In this document: piece by piece, positions 51,462 through 61,242 of the stretch
How the letters are laid out: every line of letters starts with the position of its first letter
How positions within the stretch are numbered: position 1 is the stretch's first letter
Origin: an uncultured Selenomonas sp.
GTDB lineage: Bacteria > Bacillota > Negativicutes > Selenomonadales > Selenomonadaceae
Length of the DNA stretch: 64,000 bases
Direction of reading: 5' to 3'
Assembly (NCBI GenBank): GCA_934202005.1
Contig: CAKPXP010000001.1
Location: 376,941-440,940 of the forward strand
Notes under the pieces: model-generated
What the model was told of the DNA's origin: nothing
The model's input: the letters and a program-made list of their open reading frames with translations, nothing else
Database searches by the model: none
Made by a program: the position numbers and the translations under genes

Positions 51462-53162
51462 GTGTTTTTCATCAATACACAAGAGTCACTTGAACAGAAA
51501 TCGAGCAAGGGCGAATCGTTCCTGAAGGGAACGTTCATCCTCACGATTGCCGGTTTTGTCGTCAAGGTTATCGGTTCCTTGAATTGGATTTTTGTTTCGC
51601 GTATTCTGGGCGGCGAAGGCATCGGCCTTTACCAGATGGCGTTTCCTATTTATTTTCTCGCGATGACGGTTTCCCAGGCCGGCGTGCCGGTAGCGATTTC
51701 CATCATTACAGCGGAGCGTGTGGCGCTTAAGGATATCTGGGGGGCTAAGCGGGTCTTCCGCATTTCGATGACCTTCATGTTGCTTACGGGTATCATTTTT
51801 TCCGTGCTGACCTTTTTTGCGGCAGATTGGCTGATTGATTTCCATTTCATCCGCGATGCGCGCGCGAAGATGGCAGTACAGGTGCTGGCGCCGACGGTCT
51901 TCTTCGTGACGCTGCTGGCGAGTTCCCGCGGCTATCTGCAGGGGTGGCAGCGGATGACGCCGACGGCTGTTTCCCAGATTGTCGAGCAGATTTTCCGCGT
52001 GGTCACGATGATCCTGCTCGCCGATCTCCTGCTGCCGTGGGGACTTGATTACGCGGCAGCGGGCGCATCGCTCGGTGCGCTCGCGGGAGCGGTGACGGGA
52101 CTCATCGTCCTCGTTTACTTCCATTGGAAGCTCGATCGCGATATCGAGCGTGACTACGGAAAGGAGCTTGCGCCGCCGCCTGGGCAGGGGCAGGAGTCGG
52201 CCGCGAAGATCATGAAACGCATCTTCATGCTCTCTCTGCCGGTTTCCGCCTCCAGCCTCATGTTGCCAGTCGTCTCGAACCTCGACCTCATGATTGTGCC
52301 ACAGCGCTTGGAGGTCGCCGGGTACAGCGTTAATGAGGCGACGGAGCTGTTCGGCTATCTCACGGGCATGGCGGTGCCGCTGGTTAATCTCTCGACCATC
52401 CTCACGGCCTCCATGGCCATGAGCATCGTGCCGATCATCTCTGAGGCGCGTGCGCTCAAGCAGATGGGACGTGTCTACACGCAGACGGCAGCGTCTGTCC
52501 GCATTTCCAATTTCGTCTGCTTCCCTGCCTTTGTGGTCGTCTTTGTCCTCGCGACACCGATTGCTTCTTTGATATATAATGCACCCGGCGCGGGACCGGC
52601 GGTGATGATTTCAGCGTTTTCGATTGTCCTGCTCGGCTTGCATCAGGTATCGACAGCTATTCTCCAGGGACTTGGTCATCCGACGATTCCGATGGTGAAT
52701 ATGATCTTGGCTGCAGCGGCGAAGGTTTTCCTGAATTGGAACCTCACGGCGATTCCCTGGCTGGGCATCATGGGTTCCGCCTGGGCTACAGCGGCTGATA
52801 TGGGCGTCGCGGCAATCATCAACCTCTTTTTTATTTACAAGTTTATCGGGTACCGTATGGAGGTGCCGCAGCTGATCAAGACAATCGCCTCGTCTGCGGT
52901 AATGGCCGTGGCGGTCAAGGGGTTCTATGATTTCACCTTGAGCTGGTGGGGCATTGGCGCTGTTTCGACGTTCGGGGCTGTATTCTTCGGCTGCTTTGTC
53001 TATATTTTCGTGATGATTCTCATCGGCGGCATTCTGGAGGAGGATATGCAGCGGATTCCTATGATCGGTCGCTACAGCATCCGTTTTTTGCGCGCCATCG
53101 GCGTGTTCAAGGTGAAAAAAGATACAGCAGCGGATGCGGCACAGGAGGATGTAAAAAAATGA
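51462..53162 (+). CDS. SpoVB/MurJ-like polysaccharide flippase
   Basis: A 566-aa MOP-superfamily membrane protein with about 14 helices. FLKGTFILTIAGFVVKVIGSLNWIFVSRILGGEGIGLYQMAFP is the conserved start (shown in part), with later SRGYLQGWQRMTPTAVSQI and LPVSASSLMLPVVSNLDLM. The SpoVB branch includes lipid II flippases and polysaccharide exporters; I cannot separate the two. The only in-frame start after the upstream stop codon is GTG 51462. It overlaps the lipid kinase gene by 4 nt (ATGA). Confidence 0.9.
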   Translation: MFFINTQESLEQKSSKGESFLKGTFILTIAGFVVKVIGSLNWIFVSRILGGEGIGLYQMAFPIYFLAMTVSQAGVPVAISIITAERVALKDIWGAKRVFRISMTFMLLTGIIFSVLTFFAADWLIDFHFIRDARAKMAVQVLAPTVFFVTLLASSRGYLQGWQRMTPTAVSQIVEQIFRVVTMILLADLLLPWGLDYAAAGASLGALAGAVTGLIVLVYFHWKLDRDIERDYGKELAPPPGQGQESAAKIMKRIFMLSLPVSASSLMLPVVSNLDLMIVPQRLEVAGYSVNEATELFGYLTGMAVPLVNLSTILTASMAMSIVPIISEARALKQMGRVYTQTAASVRISNFVCFPAFVVVFVLATPIASLIYNAPGAGPAVMISAFSIVLLGLHQVSTAILQGLGHPTIPMVNMILAAAAKVFLNWNLTAIPWLGIMGSAWATAADMGVAAIINLFFIYKFIGYRMEVPQLIKTIASSAVMAVAVKGFYDFTLSWWGIGAVSTFGAVFFGCFVYIFVMILIGGILEEDMQRIPMIGRYSIRFLRAIGVFKVKKDTAADAAQEDVKK

Positions 53163-54040
53163 AACGTCTTGTTCTCGCTTATAATCCTGTGTCTGGGCAT
53201 GCGGCGTTCAAGCGGAAACTAGACTGGATCATCAAGGAATTTCAGAAGCGCAACTGCATGGTGATTCCATATCGCACGCTTAGGCATAACCACCATTTTC
53301 ATGAGTTTGTCCGTGAGGCCGCGCCGGATGGCATTATCGCGGCCGGCGGTGATGGCACGGTGCATGAGATTGTGAATCTCGTGATGCAACACGGGATTTC
53401 TCTGCCTATCGGCATCATTGGCAGCGGCACGTCGAATGACTTCGCGACGTATCTGCACATCAATGACGATTTCGATGCGTATTTCGATGCCATCGCCGCA
53501 GGCAGCACGCGCGCGGTCGACCTCGGGCGCGTGGGGGAGGAATATTTTATCAATGTTGCAAGTGCTGGGATGATGACGGGCATTGCGCATGAGGTGCCCT
53601 CACGTCTCAAGAATGCGTTGGGAAAATTCGCGTATTATTTGCGCGGCATCGGCGAGCTGCCCAAGATGCGTGCCATGCAGTTCCATGTGAAAGCAGATGG
53701 CAGGGAATATGTCTTCGACGGCTATCTTTTCGTCATCGTCAACAGTGCGACAGTAGCGAGCCTGCATGATGTTGCCCCCTGCGCTGCTATTGATGATGGA
53801 AAGCTGGATTTTCTGGCCATCCGCAAAGGGAATGTACCACAGCTTATGCGCGTGGGTACCGAGTTGCTATCCGGTCATTCTGTGCTGGAGAATCCGCACA
53901 TACTGCATATCCAGGCGAGCAGCTTCGAGGTGACATCGGATGCGCCGCTGGTAAGCGATCTCGACGGTGAGGCAGGGCCGGCACTGCCGCTCAAAGTAGA
54001 GACAGTGCCGCGGGCTGTGCAGGTTTTCTGCTTTACCTAA
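53159..54040 (+). CDS. YegS/DgkB-type lipid kinase
   Basis: A 293-aa diacylglycerol/lipid kinase. The nucleotide site is IIAAGGDGTVHEIVNLV (~59-75) with PIGIIGSGTSNDFA (~84-97). The C-terminal half has the beta-sandwich ending DLDGEAGPALPLKVE. It phosphorylates diacylglycerol or a similar lipid at the membrane surface, recycling it into phospholipid. It is coupled to the flippase, suggesting a shared envelope role. The last 8 bp overlap the convergent tmcAL gene. Confidence 0.92.
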   Translation: MKRLVLAYNPVSGHAAFKRKLDWIIKEFQKRNCMVIPYRTLRHNHHFHEFVREAAPDGIIAAGGDGTVHEIVNLVMQHGISLPIGIIGSGTSNDFATYLHINDDFDAYFDAIAAGSTRAVDLGRVGEEYFINVASAGMMTGIAHEVPSRLKNALGKFAYYLRGIGELPKMRAMQFHVKADGREYVFDGYLFVIVNSATVASLHDVAPCAAIDDGKLDFLAIRKGNVPQLMRVGTELLSGHSVLENPHILHIQASSFEVTSDAPLVSDLDGEAGPALPLKVETVPRAVQVFCFT

Positions 54041-55346
54041 TCGGCAGTTCAGATGTTTTTTCTATGTGATGCGTGCAGATGCGGGGAGATTCGAGATAGT
54101 CGCGGCTAGAGAGATCGGGCTGTGGCAGTGTGAGTTCGCGCAGTTCGGTGGCGCGCAGATCCAAACATAACATGCGTTGGAGCGGCGATAAGTCTTTCAG
54201 AGGCTTTCGCCGCTCCTTGTCATTCAGGTACTTACCGATTTTCGTGAGGATGGGCAGGTGCGCAGTGCGCTTGGCAGCATGCAGCAAGGAGGTGCCGGAG
54301 CCTGCTTTCACGGCAAGCAACCGCAGATAGGCTGGACCGCAGGCGGCGCAATGTTCGGCTTCTTCTTTTGTGAAGCCCATGAGGATATGGAGTAGTATGC
54401 GCGAGAGGCTGCTGAAAGGATAGCGCCGCGTACCTAGGTGATAAAGACATTCCTGCCAGCTGGCGGCGATGCGGACAGCGCGGAGCAAGCGATGCTCCAG
54501 TCCTTCGCGCATGTCAGCGGTATCTTGCAAATCGCACTCCGCCATCACGTGCAATCTGGCGAGCAATGCGCGATACAGAAACTCTTGCTGTGGGTAGCGC
54601 GATGGGAAAATACTTTTCAGCATATCGAGCGTGTTTTGCGGCATGACATCGGCAAGCGCTTTCCAATCCGGGGCGGTTGTGGCACGAGATGTTGACGGAT
54701 TCGCATGTGCGAGCTCTGAACGGATTCCTGAGGCGCTGGCATAGCGACAGGAGAGTGCCTGTTCATGATAGCCAGCGCCGCAGCGCGGAATGAGGAGGGG
54801 CTGCAGGCCGGGGGCGAACTGGCGGATTGTGCGCAGGTATTCGATGGCGAGGATGTTGTTTGGCTGGCGCATGAGGTTGCCACAGTCTGGGAAAGATGCG
54901 GCGAGTGCTGAAGTGAGTGCCGCGGCATACGGGAGGCCGTCCGTAATTCCCATATGGAGCGCCGCCTGGATCTCAGGCGAATCGATGGCGCGCGCAATGG
55001 CTGAGAGTGTGGCGAGATGGTCTGTTTCTGCACCGAAGGCGAGATGTGTTGCACAGCCGAGAGCAGAGAGCATCCTGACGCCGCCTGTGGCGAAGTGTTG
55101 GGCGCTGCGGCAGGCGAAGGCGTAGGGGAGTTCTAGCACGAGGTCGCTGCCGTTCTCGACGGCGAGCTCGGCGCGCTGCCATTTGTCGAGGACGGCAGGT
55201 TCTCCGCGTTGCGTGAAACTGCCGCTCATGATGGTGACGATCTGTGCCTTGGGAAATTGTGCTTTGACGTGTCTGATCTGATAGGCGTGGCCGTTATGGA
55301 AGGGATTGTACTCGGCAATGATGCCGATGACAGGGGATGTAAACAT
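54033..55346 (-). CDS. tmcAL: tRNA(Met) cytidine acetate ligase (TmcAL)
   Basis: A 437-aa nucleotidyltransferase-fold enzyme (formerly YlbM). It forms N4-acetylcytidine at the elongator tRNA-Met wobble base using acetate and ATP. GIIAEYNPFHNGHAYQI contains the HxGH nucleotide-binding motif. MSGSFTQRGEPAVLDKWQRA and ELPYAFACRSAQHFATGGV are family signatures. ATG 55346 has SD GGAGG 5 nt upstream; the frame extending to 55565 overlaps a terminator and nadE. Confidence 0.93.
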   Translation of the reverse strand: MFTSPVIGIIAEYNPFHNGHAYQIRHVKAQFPKAQIVTIMSGSFTQRGEPAVLDKWQRAELAVENGSDLVLELPYAFACRSAQHFATGGVRMLSALGCATHLAFGAETDHLATLSAIARAIDSPEIQAALHMGITDGLPYAAALTSALAASFPDCGNLMRQPNNILAIEYLRTIRQFAPGLQPLLIPRCGAGYHEQALSCRYASASGIRSELAHANPSTSRATTAPDWKALADVMPQNTLDMLKSIFPSRYPQQEFLYRALLARLHVMAECDLQDTADMREGLEHRLLRAVRIAASWQECLYHLGTRRYPFSSLSRILLHILMGFTKEEAEHCAACGPAYLRLLAVKAGSGTSLLHAAKRTAHLPILTKIGKYLNDKERRKPLKDLSPLQRMLCLDLRATELRELTLPQPDLSSRDYLESPRICTHHIEKTSELPIR

Positions 55347-55399
55347 AAAGACCTCCGAAGGGGATGCATGATGAGAGAGGTAGAAACGTCTCATAACGT

Positions 55400-55440
55400 A
55401 AGAAAGCTGTGCAAAAGCATTGCTTTTGCACAGCTTTCTT
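55400..55440. terminator. 20-bp palindrome terminator of nadE
   Basis: AAGAAAGCTGTGCAAAAGCA (55400-55419) is the exact complement of 55421-55440. Read on the minus strand it follows the nadE stop codon at once and ends in a T-rich arm. Confidence 0.75.
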
Positions 55441-55443
55441 TGC

Positions 55444-57372
55444 CTAGAAGGATGGGGATGCACTTGTTGGCAGGGTGTCGCTGTGATACAGCAGTTTCGC
55501 TTTGAGTTCGCGGTATTTCCGCGTGTAGTACGGGCCGTCCTGCGCCTCCCTGTGATCGAAGCCATAGGCGCGGCGGCTCACAGCGAGGATAGGGGGCGCC
55601 TGGATGCGTTTGGCGATGGCCATGCCAGAGAAGAGGTTCCACCAGCGTTCGAGATCCTCGATGAACGCCTGGGCAGTAGGAAAATATTCCTGCACGAGAC
55701 CAGGGGCACAGCCGAGGCTTTCCTCGACCGTTCCCTGTGTATACCAGGTCAGCAGATCCTCCGGCGTGGCCTTCTGCCAGCGCTCGATGAAGGAACGGAA
55801 GAGATAATCGTGATACGGATAACGGATAGGATCGCCCTTTCCCTCATCTACATTCTGCGCGCTGGAGAGCTCTGCGCTCGGAACGATATCGATGATGCCT
55901 TGCGGGATGACTTCCCGGCCGTAGACGGTATCGTTCAGGTAGTGTGCGAGCTCGTAAACCTGGTGTTTCCAAAGATCAGCAAGCGCCGCGAGGAATCCCG
56001 ACTGATCGCCGTAGAGCGTGGAGTAGCCTACCGTCGTCTCCGCTTTGTTGGCATTGCAGGTGAAGCCGCCCCCGAAGGCGGCCGCGGCGCCTGCAAGCAC
56101 GCGCGCGCTGCGGTCGCGCGCCTGGATGTTCTCCATGACAAAGGATGAAACGTGCAGGTGATGTGTTGACTTGTCTGCGAGATTGGTGACGGGGAGCGTT
56201 TCCAGTTGCTCTTTTGTAAGTTCGACAGATTCCTGGATAGGGACAATCATATACTGACAGCCGAGATTCTCCGCCAGTTGTTCGGAGAGGCTGCGCGTTG
56301 TCTTAGAGTTGAAGACGCTCGGCATATTGACGAGCAATAGATTTTCCGGAGAGATGATCTTGGCATAGAGCGCAGCGGCCACCGCGGAATCGATGCCGCC
56401 CGAGATACCGATCACGACTTTCTTCATGTGGATGCCAGCGAGAAATTCGCGGATGCCATAGGTGAGTGCCCGGTAGATATGCGCGATGGCAGGCGCGTGT
56501 TCCTGCGTGACCTCCGGCAGTGCGTCAATATGCGCAAGCTCTGTGCAGCATAGTGTTTCCTCGTAAGCAGGGCAGACGCTGATGACGCGTCCGTTCGCGT
56601 TATAGACAGTGCTGGAACCATCGAAGGAGTAGATGGTCTTGCCGTTGTTCTGCAGGCCGATGTTGTTGACGTAGAAAAGCGGCGTATGCGCAGCCTTCGC
56701 TTCCGCGCCGAAGACGCGGTTGCGTTTCTCGTTCTTGCCCAGCGTATAGGGGGAGGCGGAGATGTTGACGAAGAAGTCGATATCGTGGTGGCGATTGAGC
56801 TCAGTGAGCGGCGTCAGGCTGTAGTCATCGCTCCAGCCGTCCTCGCAGAGCAGACCGCCGATACGATACCGCTCTGCGTGGATGTCGAGCGTCAGCGGGG
56901 AGAGGAGACGCTCCGCCGTCGTGCCGATCTCCCGCGCGAGCTTCTGGAGGCTGAAAAAATGACGGGTATCATCGAACTCACGATAGTTTGGCAGCAGCGT
57001 CTTGATGATAAAGGGGTACGGCATGTTGTCCGGTGCGATGAGACGACCATTCTGGGCGCAGAAGAGCGCATTGTATTTGCGCACGCGGCCGTCATTGTTC
57101 TTCTTTTCCCAGTCGATGGCAACGTTGCCGAACAGGATGACAATGCCCTCGGCAGCGCGGATGATGTCGGCGCCGTAGCTCTCGCAGTCGCGCAGGAAAG
57201 CGGGTTGCTCCCATGTATCGCCGAGCAGGTATCCCGGGATGCACATCTCCGGGAAGATGATGACATCGGCCTTCTTTTGTTTGGCTTCAGCGATCATCTG
57301 CAGCATACGTTCCGCATTTTTATCCGGGTGACCGGGCGAAACCTTCATCTGTGCCATCGCGATGTTCAACAT
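55444..57372 (-). CDS. nadE: Glutamine-dependent NAD+ synthase
   Basis: A 642-aa two-domain enzyme making NAD from deamido-NAD. The N-terminal nitrilase-type amidase has Glu in IIFPEMCIPGYLLG, Lys in FIIKTLLPNYREFDD and Cys in IGGLLCEDGWSDDY. The C-terminal synthetase has the PP-loop IGISGGIDSAVAAALY (~322-337) and the STLYGDQSG segment. Glutaminase-derived ammonia is channelled between the domains. It is monocistronic and divergent from thrC. Confidence 0.97.
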   Translation of the reverse strand: MLNIAMAQMKVSPGHPDKNAERMLQMIAEAKQKKADVIIFPEMCIPGYLLGDTWEQPAFLRDCESYGADIIRAAEGIVILFGNVAIDWEKKNNDGRVRKYNALFCAQNGRLIAPDNMPYPFIIKTLLPNYREFDDTRHFFSLQKLAREIGTTAERLLSPLTLDIHAERYRIGGLLCEDGWSDDYSLTPLTELNRHHDIDFFVNISASPYTLGKNEKRNRVFGAEAKAAHTPLFYVNNIGLQNNGKTIYSFDGSSTVYNANGRVISVCPAYEETLCCTELAHIDALPEVTQEHAPAIAHIYRALTYGIREFLAGIHMKKVVIGISGGIDSAVAAALYAKIISPENLLLVNMPSVFNSKTTRSLSEQLAENLGCQYMIVPIQESVELTKEQLETLPVTNLADKSTHHLHVSSFVMENIQARDRSARVLAGAAAAFGGGFTCNANKAETTVGYSTLYGDQSGFLAALADLWKHQVYELAHYLNDTVYGREVIPQGIIDIVPSAELSSAQNVDEGKGDPIRYPYHDYLFRSFIERWQKATPEDLLTWYTQGTVEESLGCAPGLVQEYFPTAQAFIEDLERWWNLFSGMAIAKRIQAPPILAVSRRAYGFDHREAQDGPYYTRKYRELKAKLLYHSDTLPTSASPSF

Positions 57373-57385
57373 AGAAATACACCTC

Positions 57386-57414
57386 TTGAGTTACATTTTT
57401 ACAGATGCTATAAT
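57386..57414 (+). promoter_or_regulatory. Promoter of thrC
   Basis: TTGAGT (57386-57391), 17-nt spacer, TATAAT (57409-57414). The leader to the thrC start would be about 210 nt; I see no T-box core or recognised riboswitch in it. Confidence 0.7.
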
Positions 57415-57629
57415 AGTAGCTGTCTATCCCCTGGGAGACGCCATTTGTGCGGGATCATCAGCGTGAAGGATCGTACGCACTGCGTTTGACATTGTGCGTC
57501 ACTAAGATGCGATGCCATTTTGTACGGACAGCGTCGGGCTGCACCTGTGCCAGAAACTGTGGGCTGGGACGCAGGATGATGAAATCATTCTACCATATTT
57601 CCTATCATTATAAAAGAGAGGCGATTTTT

Positions 57630-59117
57630 TTGAAGTATATCAGTACGCGCGGCGGCGGGGAGAGGCTTTCCTCTGCCGAGGCAATCATTCAGGGGCTGTC
57701 GGCCAATGGTGGTCTTTTCGTTCCAGAGGAACTTCCTGCTGTGGACGCGGCATTCATCCAAGGGCTGGTTTCCCTTTCTTATGAGGAGCGTGCGGTGGCT
57801 GTCCTGCAGCAATTCCTCACGGACTACACCGAAGAAGAGTTGTGCGGCTGTGTGACGCGTGCCTATGGCAAGGGAAAATTCGATACGGAGCGCAAGGCGC
57901 CTACGAAAGTGTTTGATGACTGCAGCGTGCTGGAACTTTGGCACGGTCCGACGAGCGCTTTCAAGGATATGGCGCTGCAGCTCCTGCCGCAGTTGCTGCA
58001 GACGGCTCTCGCGAAGACGGGAGAAACGGCGGATGTACTGATTCTCGTGGCGACGTCGGGCGACACAGGAAAAGCGGCGCTCGAAGGCTTCCGCGATGTC
58101 GCGCAGACGAAGATCATGGTGTTCTACCCACAGGGCGGTGTCAGTCGGATCCAGGGCCTGCAGATGTTGACGCAGGAAGGCGGCAATGTGAATGTCACGG
58201 CCGTGCGTGGCAACTTCGATGACGCGCAGAGCGGCGTGAAGCGTATCTTCAGTGATGCGGCGTTTGGCGAAGAGCTCGCGTCGCATGGCGTGAAGCTTTC
58301 CTCTGCAAATTCCATCAACTGGGGTCGTCTCGTGCCGCAGATCGTCTATTACTTCAGTGCGTATGTGGATTTGCTCGCGGCGGGACGCATCGCGTATGGC
58401 GACGAGGTGAATTTCTGCGTGCCGACAGGGAACTTCGGCGATATCCTTGCGGGATATTACGCGAAGCGCATGGGCTTGCCGGTCGGCCGCCTGATCTGTG
58501 CCTCCAACCGAAATAATGTCCTGACGGAGTTCCTGCGCACAGGGACGTATAATCGCAAGCGCGAGTTCTTCAAGACCATCACGCCTTCCATGGATATCCT
58601 GATCTCGAGTAATCTGGAGCGCTTGCTCTATCATGTAGCGGGGAACGCGGAACAGGTCGCAGCCTGGATGCGGCAGCTGGCGGAGCAAGGGAGCTACACC
58701 ATCAGCAAAGAGCTGCTGGCGGATGTCCAGAAGACCTTCTGGGCTGATTGGGCGGATGATGAAGCAACGAAAGCGACCATCAGGAAGGCCTATGAGACGA
58801 AGCACTACATCCCGGATACCCACACAGCTGTCGCGTGGCGCGTCGCAGAGAATTATCAGAAGCAGACCGGAGATCGGCGGGAGATGGTCGTTGTCTCGAC
58901 AGCGAGCCCGTATAAATTCAACGGGAGCGTCCTGACAGCACTCGGCTTCTCGACCGATGGCATGGATGAGTTCTCCATGCTCGACAAGCTGCAGGAGCTC
59001 AATGACAATCCGATTCCCCGTGGCCTGGCTTCTCTGCGGGGCAAGGCGGTGCGCCATCACGATGCATGCGCCCGCGACGAGATGAAAAATTTTGTCGCGG
59101 CGTTTGCGAAACAATAA
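57630..59117 (+). CDS. thrC: Threonine synthase
   Basis: A 495-aa PLP enzyme converting O-phosphohomoserine to threonine. The N-terminal KYISTRGGGERLSSAEAIIQG and LWHGPTSAFKDMALQLLP (PLP Lys ~112) mark the long, fungal/enteric-type class. VATSGDTGKAALEGF, SSANSINWGRLVPQIVYY and VPTGNFGDILAGYYAKRMG are conserved. TTG 57630 has SD AGAGAGG 8 nt upstream; the frame could reach 57447 but without homology. Confidence 0.96.
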   Translation: MKYISTRGGGERLSSAEAIIQGLSANGGLFVPEELPAVDAAFIQGLVSLSYEERAVAVLQQFLTDYTEEELCGCVTRAYGKGKFDTERKAPTKVFDDCSVLELWHGPTSAFKDMALQLLPQLLQTALAKTGETADVLILVATSGDTGKAALEGFRDVAQTKIMVFYPQGGVSRIQGLQMLTQEGGNVNVTAVRGNFDDAQSGVKRIFSDAAFGEELASHGVKLSSANSINWGRLVPQIVYYFSAYVDLLAAGRIAYGDEVNFCVPTGNFGDILAGYYAKRMGLPVGRLICASNRNNVLTEFLRTGTYNRKREFFKTITPSMDILISSNLERLLYHVAGNAEQVAAWMRQLAEQGSYTISKELLADVQKTFWADWADDEATKATIRKAYETKHYIPDTHTAVAWRVAENYQKQTGDRREMVVVSTASPYKFNGSVLTALGFSTDGMDEFSMLDKLQELNDNPIPRGLASLRGKAVRHHDACARDEMKNFVAAFAKQ

Positions 59118-59279
59118 GGAATGAATAAGACCACAGTCGAAACAACTATAACGCTTCCGAACCATAACAACATAATCGAGCAGAATAGAACTTGAGTTAG
59201 TGTTATATAATGTGCATTTTCGCACGGACGTGAATGAAATCTGCATTATATGAGCGAATCAAGCGAGCTTGTGAAATCC

Positions 59280-59308
59280 TTGACATTTATGACACGATAA
59301 GTTAAGAT
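59280..59308 (+). promoter_or_regulatory. Promoter of pckA
   Basis: TTGACA (59280-59285), 17-nt spacer, TAAGAT (59303-59308), 85 nt before the start codon. GATAAT at 59306 is an alternative -10 with longer spacing. Confidence 0.6.
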
Positions 59309-59392
59309 AATACCGGTGTGGGGAGAAAACCACAAGAAGGCAGACTCCCGCGAGGGCACTAGTTGATTTTCAATGAAAGAGGTTGAAAGCAA

Positions 59393-61042
59393 ATGGCAAA
59401 TGTCGATCTTAGCCAGTACGGAATCACTGGCGTAACGGAAATCCTCCACAATCCTTCTTACAAGGTTCTCTTCGAGGAAGAGACGAAGGATGGCCTGACG
59501 GGCTACGAGAAGGGGCAGGTCTCTGAGCTGGGTGCCGTTGATGTTAAGACCGGTATCTTCACGGGCCGTTCCCCGAAGGACAAATTCATCGTTGATGATG
59601 AGACGTCCCATGACACGGTTTGGTGGGATAGCGACGCATACCATAACGATAACCACAAGGCCACGAAAGAGGCTTGGGCTGCTGTTAAGGATATCGCAAA
59701 GAAAGAGCTTTCCAATAAGCGCCTCTTCGTCGTTGATGGTTTCTGCGGCGCGAACAAGAACACGCGCATGGCAGTTCGTTTCATCGTTGAGGTTGCTTGG
59801 CAGGCTCATTTCGTGACGAACATGTTCATCAAGCCGACTGAGGAAGAGCTCGAGAACTTCAAGCCGGACTTCGTCGTGTTCAATGCCTCCAAGGCAAAGG
59901 TCGAGAACTACAAGGAACTCGGTCTGCATTCCGATACGGCTGTCGTCTTCAACCTTACGGAGCGCCAGCAGGTCATCATCAACACTTGGTACGGCGGCGA
60001 GATGAAGAAGGGCATGTTCTCCATGATGAACTACTTCCTCCCACTCAAGGGCATCGCTGCGATGCATTGCTCCGCCAACACGGATAAGCAGGGCAAGAAC
60101 ACGGCCATCTTCTTCGGCCTTTCCGGCACGGGCAAGACGACGCTCTCCACGGATCCGAAGCGCCTGCTCATCGGCGATGACGAGCACGGCTGGGATGATG
60201 ACGGCATCTTCAACTTCGAGGGCGGCTGCTATGCGAAGGTCATCAACCTCGATATGGAGTCCGAGCCGGATATCTACGGCGCCATCAAGCGCAACGCACT
60301 CCTCGAGAACGTCGTGCTCGACGAGAACGGCAAGATCGACTTTGCGGATAAATCCATCACGGAGAACACGCGTGTGTCTTATCCGATCGATCACATCAAG
60401 AGCACGGTCAAGGATTTCGTTAACGACCGCAGCGCTGCACCGGCCGCGAAGAGCGTCATCTTCCTCGCAGCAGATGCGTTCGGTGTGCTGCCGCCGGTTT
60501 CCATCCTGACGCCGGAGCAGATGCAGTACTACTTCCTTTCCGGCTTCACGTCCAAGCTCGCTGGTACGGAGCGCGGCATCACCGAGCCGACGCCGACGTT
60601 CTCCGCTTGCTTCGGCCAGGCATTCCTCGAGCTGCCGCCGACGAAGTATGCTGAGGAGCTCGTAAAGCGTGTCAAGGCGAACGGCACGAAGGCATATCTC
60701 GTCAACACGGGCTGGAACGGCTATGGCAAGCGCATCTCCATCAAGGATACGCGTGGTATCATCGATGCCATCCACAGCGGTGCCATCACGGAAGCTCCGA
60801 CGAAGAAGATTCCGTACTTCAACCTCGAGATTCCGACGAAGCTCGAAGGCGTTGCGACGGAGGTCCTCGATCCGAAGGATACGTACAAGGATCCTTCCAA
60901 GTCCAAGTGGGATTACAAGGATGCGTCCGAGTGGGATGCGCGCGCAAAGCACCTCGCGCAGATGTTCATCGACAACTTCGCCAAGAAGTACACGGATACG
61001 GCAGCAGGCAAGGCTCTCGTAGCAGCCGGCCCGCAGCTCTGA
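59393..61042 (+). CDS. pckA: Phosphoenolpyruvate carboxykinase (ATP)
   Basis: A 549-aa enzyme interconverting oxaloacetate and PEP with ATP/ADP. The kinase-1a P-loop is [11 protein letters not shown] (~242-252), with [22 protein letters not shown] after it, [12 protein letters not shown] at the substrate site and [14 protein letters not shown]. In succinate/propionate-producing anaerobes it often runs in the PEP-carboxylating direction, which is an inference for this host. Codon use is strongly biased, suggesting high expression. SD AAAGAGG is ~11 nt upstream. Monocistronic with a UUCG-loop terminator. Confidence 0.97.
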   Translation: MANVDLSQYGITGVTEILHNPSYKVLFEEETKDGLTGYEKGQVSELGAVDVKTGIFTGRSPKDKFIVDDETSHDTVWWDSDAYHNDNHKATKEAWAAVKDIAKKELSNKRLFVVDGFCGANKNTRMAVRFIVEVAWQAHFVTNMFIKPTEEELENFKPDFVVFNASKAKVENYKELGLHSDTAVVFNLTERQQVIINTWYGGEMKKGMFSMMNYFLPLKGIAAMHCSANTDKQGKNTAIFFGLSGTGKTTLSTDPKRLLIGDDEHGWDDDGIFNFEGGCYAKVINLDMESEPDIYGAIKRNALLENVVLDENGKIDFADKSITENTRVSYPIDHIKSTVKDFVNDRSAAPAAKSVIFLAADAFGVLPPVSILTPEQMQYYFLSGFTSKLAGTERGITEPTPTFSACFGQAFLELPPTKYAEELVKRVKANGTKAYLVNTGWNGYGKRISIKDTRGIIDAIHSGAITEAPTKKIPYFNLEIPTKLEGVATEVLDPKDTYKDPSKSKWDYKDASEWDARAKHLAQMFIDNFAKKYTDTAAGKALVAAGPQL

Positions 61043-61067
61043 TTCTGCGCCATTTGCTCATTATAGC

Positions 61068-61094
61068 AAAGAGCCCCTTCGGGGGCTCTTTTTT
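61068..61094 (+). terminator. Terminator of pckA
   Basis: AAAGAGCCCC (61068-61077), TTCG tetraloop, GGGGCTCTTT (61082-61091), with a T6 run ending at 61094. Confidence 0.93.
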
Positions 61095-61166
61095 GTGCTG
61101 TGGATCATGCGTCTGGTTCTTCGCAAGACGTTGCATAGGTTTCAGGAAATCATCGCGTCGGTGCTG

Positions 61167-61195
61167 TTTTCATATCAGCGGTTCTCTGATATAAT
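61167..61195 (+). promoter_or_regulatory. Promoter with overlapping palindrome
   Basis: TTTTCA (61167-61172), 17-nt spacer, TATAAT (61190-61195). ATATCAG (61172-61178) and CTGATAT (61186-61192) form a 7-bp inverted repeat between and over the hexamers, a repressor-type operator position. Confidence 0.6.
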
Positions 61196-61242
61196 ATTCT
61201 CCGTATGCAGGGGAGGAACCCGCATAAGTGAGGAGCGAGGAT

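Noticed and set aside
59246..60952. A 568-codon open frame antisense to pckA
   Set aside because: A shadow of a highly codon-biased gene, with low-complexity Arg/Leu/Asp composition and no independent start signals.
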